Shown here piece after piece: positions 12,901 through 23,136 of a stretch of DNA of 64,000 nucleotides. The notes under the pieces are model-generated. The model saw only the letters and a list, made by a program, of their open reading frames with translations. It was not told the origin of the DNA and ran no database searches. This DNA comes from Oryzias latipes (taxonomy: Eukaryota; Chordata; Actinopteri; Beloniformes; Adrianichthyidae). How positions within the stretch are numbered: position 1 is the stretch's first letter; each line of letters begins with the position of its first letter. The stretch lies in NCBI RefSeq assembly GCF_002234675.1, contig NC_019880.2, positions 13,505,756-13,569,755 on the forward strand. The letters run 5' to 3'. The position numbers and the translations under genes were made by a program.

Positions 12901-15900
12901 TCATTCACTGACCTATTTTTTGTGAGTCATTTAAACAAGATATAAAGTACGGAATTTAGGAAAAAAGGGAACTACCTTATCGTTGACTCCCACCACTTTA
13001 CACATCTCCAGATCCTCCACAGGTGAACTCAGGTGTCTGATTGGACGGAATCTCAAACTACTGTAACCCTGTTGAGACACACAGAGGGTCATAGTCAAAG
13101 CAGTCAAGGCTTAAAATATTGAACAAAATTGTAAGTTTTCCACAACTTCAAAGTTCTGGCAGAGAATTTGTACCATTTGCAGACTTAGCGAAGTTACTCA
13201 TTCATTTAAATACATATCACCAGAGTAGGAGGTAAAAAAGCAATCAGCTTTTATTAAAAAAGTTAATTTTTAATAGGCGAGAGGTGGATTGTGGGAGACT
13301 TACCGGTATGTTAGCATATCCAGAATGTGGTGTGTGTTTTTTTCAGCTTAGATAAATATAAAATAAATATTCTAAATGAGGTCATGGATTGAAATAATCA
13401 TAATGTTTTCCTTGTCCAAATGAAGTTCAAAAACATTAAAAATATAAAACTGAAAAGAGAAAAAAAGGATACCCATCTAGTTATGGATAACTGTGTGTCT
13501 ATTGAGGTCATATATTACAGTAACATGTCGCTCAAAATCCCATATTCTTTTCCGTTTCAGTTTAGTTTAGTTTATTTCAAACACAAATGAAAAATTAAAA
13601 TAATACAGTGGTTTAAGAAAGACCTAAAACAATACAGTGTGCTTGACAAGGAGTGGGTTGACGAAACAATCTTGTCTGCTCCCACCCCTTTTTACAAAAC
13701 CTGATGATGTGCGTATTCAATACGCGTATTTTACAGATAGCTACAAAACATTCACGGTACAATTCTGCATGGCAACTGTGCAAAAGTGACATTTTTTGTT
13801 TTATTAATCATTTCTGGCCTTATAAAGTTCTATTAGTGACTTCTTGTAGGTTTTTTGAATATATAAAAACTTTTGGTTTGTTTTAAACCTTCATCAATCC
13901 ATTCCATAAATCCACACCACAATTTGATAGACACATTTTCGTTTTTGTTGTTCAAATGCACTGCTTTTTGAAATTCAGTTTTTTTCTTAGATTGCAACTC
14001 CCGTCTCTGTCTTTGAACATTTTCTGTAAGTTTATTGGAAGTAAGTTGTATCTGGCTTTGTACATGACGAGAGCCGTTTTAAGTTTCACTAGGTCCCATA
14101 TTTTCAATAAACTCGACTTTAAAAATAGAGCGTTTGTATGTGACCCATAGTCCACTCCATGAACAATTCGGACAGCTTTTTTTGTAAGATATATAAACAC
14201 TGTAGGTTTGTTTTATAAGTATTTCCCCAAACTTCTACACTGTACTGTATATACGGTAGTATTATGGATGAATATATTATTAAATGTGCTTTGTGAGTGA
14301 GAGTATGGTGTGTTTTTCCCCAACACTCCTATTTTGCAATTTTAGCTCTGACCTGCTTTATTTGTGGTTTCCAGCTTATTTTGTCGTCCATAATTACTCC
14401 AAGGAACTTGATTTCAGACACTTTTTCCAGGACACGATTATCAATGGCAAGTTTTAGGTAACGCTTTCTTTTACAGTAAAGTACTTACAGTGTACTTAAG
14501 TGGTATTTACATGGTACTTATAGTGTAACTACTGGGTACTTTCAGGGTACTTACATGGTACTTTTTTATGGAATTTACTGGGTACTTACAGTGTGTTTAC
14601 ATGGTACTTTCTATGGGACTTTACTGGGTACTTACATGGTACTTTTTGTGTCTACTCTGTACTTACATGGTACTTACTGTGTATTTATATGGTACTATTT
14701 GGTTCATACCTATGTGGTACATACTGGGTATTTATAATATTCTTACTGGGTATTTACATGTTGTGCAAAGGTGTCTTTTATGGTACTTACCACATGTAAG
14801 AACAAGGTAAGTACAAATAAAGTACCTTGACCTTTAGGTCTGCACTCGCTGCACGTTTCATGGTATTTACCATGAATTTACCACAGAAACTACCCCTTAA
14901 GTACAGTGAAACTGTAACTGTAAAAGAAAGTCAGCCCTATTTCCACTCAACTACATGGTACTTTCATTACTAAATACTGGGTATGTTCACTTGAATAGTA
15001 CTTGGTACTTACCCCTTAAGTACACTGAAACTGTAACTGTAAAAGAAAGTCAGACCTATTTCTACTCTATTACATGGTACTTTCAGTAGTAAATGCTGGG
15101 TATGTACACGTATTACCATCCCGTACAGTGTACATACACACTTGGTCTTCTGTCCTCACCACATGAGACAATGCTAACCTGTTGGTAAGGGTAAAGTAAC
15201 TACATTGTAAAAACATATTCTGGCCTGATTACTTCTTGTAACATGAGGCAAGTTTAAAGAGAAACAAGACAGCAGTGAAAACAACAATCTTTAATATGAT
15301 ACATGTCTGCAGCATACAAAGTGTCATCACAATGAAATATGTTTTAAGTACAAAACAGTACAAAGGAGAATTCCAAAAAACACATTATTGGCCTGAGGGT
15401 CCTGCTTTTTGTCCATCAAAATTCTTTCAGCAGAGTTTGGTAACGGTGCAGGACTTCTTCAGGGTTTGTAACTGCAAGAAAATTCACAATATGAGCTCAA
15501 GTGAACATAAAAAACATAACGACTTTGATAAAATACAAAATAAATTGTACTTATTTAATCATTTCTGTAATGAGTTTGATAAATTTCTGTGAATTCTTTA
15601 TAGCTTTGACTGTAATGCTTGAAATTAATCAATTATCCTCATTTATGAACATGACAATAAATTATTCACAACTTTATATTTTAGTTACATAAACAAGAAC
15701 AACAAAAAAGAAATCAAAGAAAAAAAATCAAAATTGCCATAAAAAAATCAAATTTGTTTAGACAAAGAATGACAAAAGCAATGTTTTAATTGGCAATTGC
15801 TGTGTGTATTTATTCTTTATAAATATTATTCGCACCTACAATTTGCATTAGCATGAAAAACATTGCAGTGTAAAAGAAAAGGAAAAAATAAATAAATAGG

Positions 15901-18900
15901 CAATTTCAAATTCAACACAGTTATTCACAAAAATATGTTTTAATTTTCAAACATTTACATTCACTGTTGGGTGGTATTGTTGTCTCTATCATATTTGAAA
16001 ATAAATAAATAAATAAAAATAAAATAAAAACGGCGAAAGAAAAGAAAATGGGGAAACGGCATTTAAACTTCATTAATGTAAATAATATGTCCACTTGGTG
16101 GATTTAGCTTACTTTAGCTTACTCTCCTGTGGCTTCACGGATTCGTCTGGGATGTCTTCTTCACCACAGCTGATCTAAAGCGGTAAAAAGACGGAAGTAC
16201 GTCATCATTATTTTAAATAAACGCCTTTCTTTGATTTTCCCAGAAAGACGTGCGCTCAGTCAAACGACCACAGAACAACAGACTTTATCATTTAGGCTAC
16301 GTGCTTGTTTTACAGTTGCCTCTCTCCTGGTAAGTAACAAAAATGTTTGTAGATTTTCATTAGAAACTTTGAAAATGTATACATGAAATAACTGAAATTA
16401 TTGCAGCAAGGTAGACAGGCTCTTAAGTCACGTTTCAAACACAGAGATAGCGGCTTGAAATCACGAGGTTAGCTTCTTTATAAAGTTTGATCAGTTTAAA
16501 TATTTACATGTAATTTATCCAATATTTAAAAAAAAAAAAACCACTGGTTTACCTGCCAGATGAAGAGAAATTCAAACTGTTGCGCGCGCCTCGAGGTTCT
16601 CCGGATTAATCTGCACGTTCACTTTGGGGGTAGTTGTGCTGCATTCAAGTGCGCTGGGAATTTGCAACTTTACTTCCCCTGCCATACTTAACAAAAACAC
16701 ACACTCGGGGTGTTTTTAGTATTAAAACTAATTATTTAGCCTTGTTGTTTTACATATTTTCCTGACATTATATAATATATATTTTAAAAAGTTCATTTTT
16801 AGAACAATATTTAAAAAAAGTTAAGTTTTGAATAATTTATTATCATGTTTTTAAATGAGGATAGTACTTGATTAATTTCAAGCATTACAGTCAAAGCGAT
16901 AAAAAAATTCATAGAGATTTATCAAACTCATTACAGAAATGATTAAATAAGTAAAATTTATTTTGTATTTCATCAAAGTCGTTATGCTTTTTATGTTCAC
17001 TTGAGCTCATATTGTGAATTTTCTTGCAGTTACAAACCCTGAAGAAGTCCTGCACCTTTACCAAACTGGACAAAAAGCAGGACCCTCAGGCCAATAATGT
17101 GTTTTTTAGAATTCTCCTTTGTACTGTTTTGTACTTAAAACCTATTTCATTGTGATGACACTTTGTATGCTGCAGACATGTATCATATTAAAGATTGTTG
17201 TTTTCACTGCTGTCTTGTTTCTCTTTAAACTTGCCTCATGTTACAAGAAGTAATCAGGCCAGAATATGTTTTTACAATGTAGTTACTTTACCCTTACCAA
17301 CAGGTTAGCATTGTCTCATGTGGTGAGGTCAGAAGACCAAGTGTGTTCATGTACACTGTACGGGAAGGTAATAAGTGGCATTTACTACTGAAAGTACCAT
17401 GTAATAGAGTGGAAATAGGTCTGACTTTCTTTTACAGTACAGTTTCATTGTACTTAAGGGGTAAGTACCAAGTACTATTCAAGTGAACATACCCGGTATT
17501 TAGTAATGAAAGTACCATGTAGTTGAGTGGAAATAGGGCTGACTTTCTTTTACAGTTACAGTTTCAGTGTACTTAAGGGGTAAGTACCAAGTACTATTCA
17601 AGTGAACATACCCAGTATTTAGCAATGAAAGTACCATGTAGTTGAGTGGAAATAGGGCTGACTTTCTTTTACAGTTACAGTTTCACTGTACTTAAGGGGT
17701 AGTTTCTGTGGTAAATTCATGGTAAATACCATGAAACGTGCAGCGAGTGCAGACCTAAAGGTCAAGGTACTTTATTTGTACTTACCTTGTTCTTACATGT
17801 GGTAAGTACCATAAAAGACACCTTTGCACAACATGTAAATACCCAGTAAGAATATTATAAATACCCAGTATGTACCACATAGGTATGAACCAAATAGTAC
17901 CATATAAATACACAGTAAGTACAATGTAAGTACAGAGTAGACACAAAAAGTACCATGTAAGTACCCAGTAAAGTACCATGTAAACACACTGTAAGTACCC
18001 AGTAAATTCCATAAAAAGTACCATGTAAGTACCCTGAAAGTACCCAGTAGTTACACTATAAGTACCATGTAAATACCACTTAAGTACACTGTAAGTACTG
18101 TACTGTAAAAGAAAGCGTTACCAAGTTTTATTTCTACATCTGCTGGAATGTGGCGATTTCCAAAAATCATGAATTTAGTTTTGTTAACACTGAGTGACAG
18201 TTTATTTTTGCTTGAACTAAACTTAGCTTCCATGCTCAGAGCTGTCAGTAAGAATGTGCAGTTGTTCAAACATTCATGATGGTTTAAAAAAAAAACGTTT
18301 TTTTTATCAAGGACGCAAAGATGTCCTTTATTGTGGCTTTGGTATTAGCTACACATGATTTTATCTATGAATTTAAGAGCTATCTAGTCAAGTTCAACAT
18401 GTTGACTTTGTTTCCAATGATAATGTAAATGATAGGATTGGATTGAAGTCTCACCCCTAAATGGCAGCTTCCTTTTCCGAGATTATCCTGTAGATGTGTG
18501 ATAAAGATTTCCTCCGCTCTCTTCAGATATTGGGTTGTTTTCCTTTTCACAGCCTCCCTCCGCTCCTTGTTTGGGTCCACTGTTCAACACAGACACATTT
18601 CTTTACAGCACCAATAAAAACAGTCGGTGTGACAGAAGCGTAAACCATTAAGTAGTGGGAAGTGCAGCAGCTGACCACGTGGAAAACTCTGTCATCAGCA
18701 TTTACTGTTCGACTTCCTGTTTTTATTACTCATCCTCATCATGAGTCTTTTTCCTCATCACTGATTCACGGCCAGATTTACTCACTTACATTGAACTCCG
18801 TTTAGCAGCAGGTCCACTCCATTCTTGTAGTAGCTGAAAGCTGCCTCGTAGTCCTCATTGACCTCACTGTCCAGTGCCATGCGGATCTGCTTTGCCGCCT

Positions 18901-19219
18901 CCACCAAGTAATCTCTCTTTGCCATCGCTCCCTTCTTCTCAGATCTGTCCAGACAGGCCTGTTCGTGGCACAAACTTCTGTTATGAAGTTGGACGTCCTC
19001 CAGACACAGCTGTGTTATGTAGATTTCCAAATTGGAAACAGAAACTGAATCTTACACTTCTGTTTCCTATTGCCTCTTAAAGGTTTTTCTTTTCGATTCA
19101 TTGTTCACCTTTGCTCTTGAGCCTTATTTACTGCAGGATGCATCTCTGTTGTCGCCGTGCTCTGTGGGCGACTGGCTCCCCACTCTGAATGCAGGCAAAG
19201 GGTCTTTGGAGCAAAGCAT
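6948..19219 (-). CDS. rps6kl1: Ribosomal protein S6 kinase-like 1 (MIT domain plus kinase-like domain)
   Basis: Eleven exons keep phase on the minus strand: 19219-19132 (start tentative), 19044-18790, 18579-18455, 13068-12976, 12802-12755, 10046-9914, 9167-7737, 7658-7569, 7397-7315, 7235-7140, 7058-6948; about 850 residues. An MIT domain (about residues 70-155, from [14 protein letters not shown]) is followed by a kinase-like domain. The VAIK-type lysine is in TFVVK (K203), and the catalytic-loop equivalent is CRDLNPRN (D713). DFG is replaced by FFS at 731-733 (context [10 protein letters not shown]), so this looks like a pseudokinase. One 1431-nt exon inserts roughly 430 low-complexity residues between the lobes, much longer than I recall for the mammalian protein. 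MIT domains bind ESCRT-III tails; the cellular role is poorly known. The first exon ([11 protein letters not shown]...) rests only on phase and a GTAAAT donor. Confidence 0.9.
10655..12560 (+). mobile_element. Degenerate non-LTR retrotransposon (LINE A), ORF1 and RT remnants
   Basis: This lies in an RPS6KL1 intron, antisense to the gene. At 10861-11130 an 89-residue ORF starting [11 protein letters not shown] has the helical, glutamine-rich character of a fish LINE ORF1. At 11149-11517 a reverse-transcriptase palm fragment reads [11 protein letters not shown] and then [11 protein letters not shown], the catalytic FADD box. Downstream, out of frame, are degraded C-terminal motifs ([19 protein letters not shown] near 11720). 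The 3' end runs into an A-rich AAATAAATATAC / CAAA tract near 12530. It is fragmented and surely dead. It shares protein motifs with LINE B. The 5' boundary is approximate. Confidence 0.8.
13557..14456 (-). mobile_element. LINE B, 3' part (split by the fold-back element)
   Basis: This is the minus-strand 3' half of a non-LTR element. It encodes the end of reverse transcriptase ([19 protein letters not shown] near 14380-14430) and a C-terminal region with [20 protein letters not shown] (13952-14200). It ends in an AAATAAACTAAACTAAACT tail at 13557. Its 5' continuation resumes at 18131, on the far side of the 3.67-kb insertion. Frameshifts show it is inactive. It belongs to the same protein family as LINE A. 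Confidence 0.8.
14457..15675. repeat. Left inverted arm of the fold-back element
   Basis: The inner limit is where similarity to the right arm fades (AATAAATTATTCACAACTT near 15655-15675). It contains two sub-terminal units (about 14890-15110) and, on the minus strand, an intact copy of the terminal coding exon at 15416-15471 followed by ATTAAA. Confidence 0.8.
15416..16169 (-). CDS. Captured two-exon coding fragment inside the fold-back element
   Basis: On the minus strand, segment 16169-16123 is bounded by a CAG acceptor and a GTAAGC donor and reads [15 protein letters not shown]. Its last base joins in phase to a second segment, 15471-15416, bounded by TTCTTGCAG, reading (I)[17 protein letters not shown] and then TGA. 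An ATTAAA lies downstream. Donor, acceptor, phase and stop all agree, and the composition looks protein-like, so this appears to be the 3' end of a host or transposon gene carried by the element. I do not recognise the protein and found no upstream exons. Whether it is transcribed is unknown. Confidence 0.45.
16820..18122. repeat. Right inverted arm of the fold-back element
   Basis: This is the reverse-complement partner of the left arm. It has three sub-terminal units (about 17390-17710) against two on the left, which accounts for most of the length difference. Its copy of the terminal coding exon (about 17030 onward, plus strand) lacks 19 nt, including the stop codon. Confidence 0.8.
17030..17205 (+). 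pseudogene. Broken right-arm copy of the captured terminal exon
   Basis: After TTCTTGCAG the plus strand reads [12 protein letters not shown], then loses 19 nt relative to the left-arm copy. This removes LLKEF and the stop, and the frame runs on as GQKAGPSGQ to TAA. An ATTAAA polyadenylation-like signal is kept. The indel shows the two arms have not been homogenised recently. Confidence 0.5.
18131..18300 (-). mobile_element. LINE B, 5' part
   Basis: On the minus strand this encodes the reverse-transcriptase segment [18 protein letters not shown], closely matching [18 protein letters not shown] in LINE A. The reading continues in sense into 14456 once the fold-back element and one target copy are ignored. 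The 5' limit is unclear; an A/T homopolymer near 18280-18305 marks the end of recognisable sequence. Confidence 0.7.
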
Positions 19220-19839
19220 GATATTCTGGAAACAAAGAGTTAACCCTGAGATCAGAACAGGAAGTGAGTACAAGCGTGCAGCTTCCATCTCAGATGAATG
19301 GAAAGAAATGAAAAGATGATTCTATTTGAGGCATTTGTCATAATGTCCTGGGGTAATTACTTTATTTATACATAAAATTTGATAAAATGTGGAATACAAG
19401 CCTGGAGAAACTTAGTCTAAAAAAGTATGCTTCGTTGCAAAAAAAAAGGTGTACTTGCACTTAGATACAACATTTTAAGCTGGCTGCCACAGGGAAAAAA
19501 TGAGGGATTTTGAAAAATCCTTACCAGCATGCTTCAGATTCCATGTCAAGCCCATCAGTGCAGATTGTGACTAACGAGTCACAAGAAAATCTTAAACCCC
19601 TTAATTTTCCACCACTTCAGCCATACTAAAAACAAAAAAAAACACATATAAGCTATACAACCTCAGTGACAGTGAGGAATGTAGCCCCATCTGAGGAGTC
19701 TGAAGCTACTCCATTGCCGTTCCTCATCTTAGCATGTGTTTTCAGAGAAAGTGTCACTTTAACCAGAGAATGGATCAAAGTCAAAGAGAAACCATGCAGA
19801 GACAGAGAATGCACACACTGTACCTGATGTCAGGCAGCC

Positions 19840-20110
19840 ATCCACCACAGCAGCATCAGCATCAGCAGCGGCCTGCGTCCTCAGCAGCTAGAGTACACTC
19901 ATCCCACAAGCAAGAGAGGAAGAGAGAGCTCTGCGAGGCTCCTGATTGGCTGAGCGTGATGTCACTTCAGGGTTCAATTTCACAGAAGGCAGCCTCTCCC
20001 CCACTCTAGCCTCGCAGATGCTGGAAGATTTAAAGGGACAGGGCCGTTTTGTTCGCTGAGCGCGACAGACATTTCAGTTCTGCTCATTTTTAAAGACTGA
20101 GAGCTTGTTT
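19840..20110 (-). promoter_or_regulatory. Candidate RPS6KL1 promoter
   Basis: Upstream of the first RPS6KL1 exon is a GC-richer stretch with an inverted CCAAT box (GATTGG at 19944-19949), a CRE-like TGATGTCAC (19958-19966) and CAG/CAT trinucleotide runs (about 19848-19870). Position and composition suggest a promoter or 5' exon. There is no transcript evidence. Confidence 0.35.
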
Positions 20111-20450
20111 TTAGAGTTCAGCTTAAATATCAGAGAAAAGTCACTTTTGCTGTTTGATCTCTGCCATTCACTGTGACTGAAAGAATTAGTGATCTTAATC
20201 TGCTGAGTCTTGGTGTAATGTACCAGATGGAGCCGGCTCCAACTGCAGCACAAAGGAGAGTGTCTCCCCCCACTCCAAACACACACCCAGGGGGAAGGCC
20301 GGGTTCCAGAAAGGGGGAGAAATACTCCATTAGGACTCTAACTCTGACATATGATCCCATCAAATTAATCCAGAATGTTCAAAGGGAATTGTTCTATTTT
20401 CTTTAAGTCCAATTATTTGGTGACTTTTTTAGAAGAAAACAAAACATTTA

Positions 20451-20935
20451 ATTAAAGACCCACTCCAATGAAAAGTGAGTTTTTGGTGTTATTAACATGT
20501 TTTTGTAGCATTGTTCTCATGATGGTGAATATTTATGAAAAAAAAAATCAAAATTAAAACTTCTTTTCTGAATATGTCTTTATTCAAACTGTGGTGAATC
20601 GGGAGCAGATAAAAAATGCAGTTGGAAAAAGCCCGTAGGAGTGATGTAGGCACTTCAGTCGGCAAGCCACAAGCTCCCCGTTTTGCTCCAATCTGATGCA
20701 TTTACTTAGACAAATAAATCCAAGTACGTCTTATTTTTTTTGTCTAAATTGGAATCTGGCTCAAAACTATTCGGCTGGATAGTTCCGATATTGCTCGACA
20801 TTTTTGTTGCACTGGTAATGTTGGGTTAGGGGTGTGACGGGCAGTAAGCTAGCGGGAGAGCGGGTAAACAGATGGATGATGGGAAATGAGAACAGGCTTA
20901 CTCAATGCCAACAGTTAAGCTGGGGCGAATTTCTC
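20451..20935 (-). repeat. Interspersed repeat of undefined family, copy 1
   Basis: The stretch from about 20590 to 20930 matches 52950-53220: both contain AAAAAATGCAGTTGGAAAAAG, CTGGCTCAAAAC, CGGCTGGATAG and GGGAGAGCGGGTAAACAG in order. The leading AAAGACCCACTCCAATGAAAA looks like a repeat start. The minus strand of the other copy holds an acidic ORF. Confidence 0.6.
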
Positions 20936-21389
20936 ATAGTTTATTTCTGTCATCTTCAGAACTTCAATAATCATCCAAAGATGAAGTACTATGACTAATT
21001 ATACACCGTTATCTTCTAACCAAATGCAAGACCAGAACACCAGCACACAATGAGTCTAAAAAATTAATCTTTTATAATCTTAAGTCACAAACTTGATTTT
21101 CCACTAAATGCTTTTCTTTTTTATTTTTAGTTTTGTGGGACTTATTACAAGCAAGGAAGAGTAAAGCAACAAAAATTACATTGACACTAAAATACAAAAC
21201 TGTGGAAAAGAACAAAGAAAAACCAATTATATTGAAATAGTCCACAAGTTTTCAAAACTCCAACAACTTTTCTTACCTAATCCTTTCTCCCTTGGATTTT
21301 TTTCACCCATTTTGGCATCTTATTTTCACTGTTTGTATAACTTTCAAAATACAGCGCAGAGGATAATTAGATTGTTGAAATAGTTTTAA

Positions 21390-21595
21390 CCCTTGTGCTA
21401 TCCTGGGCACTTTAACATTGGGAGTTGGGTCATCTAGACCCAGTAGACAGTGCTCTGAACCTTTTTTTCTGCAATGATTTGTGATCTTCAGTGGTGTCCA
21501 TGGATTTCATGAAATCTTTCCACCTTTATCCACCTCTGTCGTGGTAGGAATAACACGTCAAAGTAAGGTTGGGGTCATCTAAGATAGCACAAGGG
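21390..21595. mobile_element. piggyBac-type MITE, copy 1
   Basis: A 206-bp element has 13-bp perfect terminal inverted repeats (CCCTTGTGCTATC / GATAGCACAAGGG), flanked on both sides by TTAA (21386-21389 and 21596-21599). The TTAA target duplication and CCC...GGG termini are characteristic of piggyBac-family transposition. There is no coding capacity. A second copy is at 60251-60455. Confidence 0.9.
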
Positions 21596-21778
21596 TTAAA
21601 GAAGCGAGCATTATCCAAAAAATAATAATTAGCAAGCATCTTTTGTTCCCCTAAAACATCCACATGACTTTTAAATACCTGTTTCAAACATTCTTTTCTG
21701 TAATACGGTTTCCGTTTTTACCAAGTTTTACAGTAGAAATCATCATAGTCGTTGTTTGGCATGTTAAGCTTCTAGTCT

Positions 21779-23136
21779 AAGGTAACCAATGACATCCGCC
21801 TGAACACTGATGATGGAAAAGTCTCTGTCTTAATCCTGCTAGACCTGAGCGCTGCCTTTGATACTGTTGATCATGGGATCCTTTTGCACAGACTCCAAGA
21901 CTGGGTTGGCATCTCTGGATCTGCCCTAAGTTGGCTCAAGTCTTATCTAGAAGACAGGAAATATTTTGTTGAAATTGGGAGTTGTGTCTCAGACTACATG
22001 GGCTTGAATTGTGGTGTGCCCCAGGGATCGATCCTGGGACCCCTTCTGTTCAACCTCTACATGCTGCCACTAGGGCAGTTAATACGCAGTAATAACATAT
22101 CTTATCACAACTATGCAGATGATACTCAGATCTATGTGTCACTGACAACAGGTGAATATGGGCCGGTGGATTCTCTCAACCACTGCCTCCAACAGATCAG
22201 TGCGTGGATGCAGAACAACTTTCTCCAGCTAAACTCAGACAAGACCGAAGTTATTGTTTTTGGCCCACAGAAACAAAGAGAAATTGTCAGCAGCTACCTT
22301 CATTCTCTGTCTCTCAAACCCTCAAATCAAGTCAGAAATCTAGGGGTAATCATGGACTCTGACCTGAACTTTAACAGCCATATCAAGTCAGTAACATCAG
22401 CGGCATTTTACCACCTGAAAAACATTGCCAAAATCAAAAACATAATCTCAAAGCGAGACCTGGAGATACTTATCCATGCATTTGTCTCCAGTAGGTTAGA
22501 CTACTGTAACGGCCTGCTCACCGGCCTGTCCAAACGAGCTGTAAAACAGCTTCAGTACATCCAGAATGCTGCTGCTCGAGTCCTGACCAAAACCAGGAAG
22601 TATGATCACATTAGTCCTGTGCTCAGGTCTTTGCACTGGCTCCCTGTACCTCAAAGAATAGACTTCAAAGCAGCTCTGCTTGTGTACAAGTCTCTCCATG
22701 GCCACGCACCAAAGTACATCTCTGACATGTTAGTGCCATATGAACCATCTCGTACTCTGAGGACCTCAGGGGCCGGCCTCCTGTTGATTCCCAGAGTCAG
22801 AACTAAACAAGGGGAATCAGCGTTTCAATATTCTGCAGCTAAAATCTGGAACAGCCTCCCTGAAGTCGTAAGACAGGCCTCTTCTATGTTCATGTTCAAA
22901 TCTAGACTTAAAACATTTCTGTTTAGCCGTGTATATGACTGAAAGGTCCTATCTGCACCTTTCTTTCCTTCCTTTCTTTTTAAATCTTTTTTTTTCTTCC
23001 TTTTCTTTTAAAGTAAATTTTATGTTGATTATTTCTATGATGTATTGTGATTTTAATGCATTTTTCTGTTTTGTGAAGCACCTTGAATTACTTTGTGTAC
23101 GAATTGTGCTATACAAATAAACTTGCCTTGCCTTGC
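21779..23136 (+). mobile_element. 5'-truncated L2-like LINE with 7-bp TSD
   Basis: The element is flanked by CTAGTCT at 21772-21778 and 23137-23143. It carries an uninterrupted ORF from about 21789 to 22942 covering the reverse-transcriptase core (LLDLSAAFDTVDH, GVPQGSILGPLLFNLYM, YADDTQIYV) and the C-terminal region (LDYCNGLLTGL, LHWLPVPQRIDFKAALLVYK). The 3' end (GTGCTATACAAATAAACTTG, then TTGCC repeats) is of L2 type. The open frame suggests fairly recent insertion, but the 5' half is missing. It inserted exactly at the stop codon of the neighbouring minus-strand candidate gene without changing it. Confidence 0.93.

Larger units (their letters stand above)
14457..18122. mobile_element. Fold-back DNA transposon with ~1.2-1.3-kb inverted arms and 8-bp TSD
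   Basis: The element begins GGTAACGCTTTCTTTTACAG and ends with the exact reverse complement. AAGTTTTA flanks it on both sides (14449-14456 and 18123-18130), a perfect 8-bp target duplication as made by hAT- or P-type transposases. The left arm (14457 to about 15675) and right arm (about 16820 to 18122) are inverted copies around a unique spacer of about 1.15 kb. The outer parts of the arms are degenerate GTACTTACATGGTACTT arrays. Inside are units of about 110-120 bp repeating the terminal CTTTCTTTTACAGT: two in the left arm, three in the right. No transposase is visible, so it is non-autonomous. It inserted into LINE B. I cannot assign the superfamily from the termini alone. Confidence 0.9.

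Noticed and set aside
14555-14810. Overlapping ORFs of HGTY/WYL-rich peptides in the left arm, mirrored at 17782-18024
   Set aside because: They are translations of degenerate GTACTTACATGG repeats in inverted copies, open in several frames at once; this is not a protein signature.
21884-22942. The long RT ORF as an active retrotransposon or host gene
   Set aside because: The element is 5'-truncated, lacking the endonuclease and ORF1, and is flanked by a target duplication, so it is a dead-on-arrival copy.
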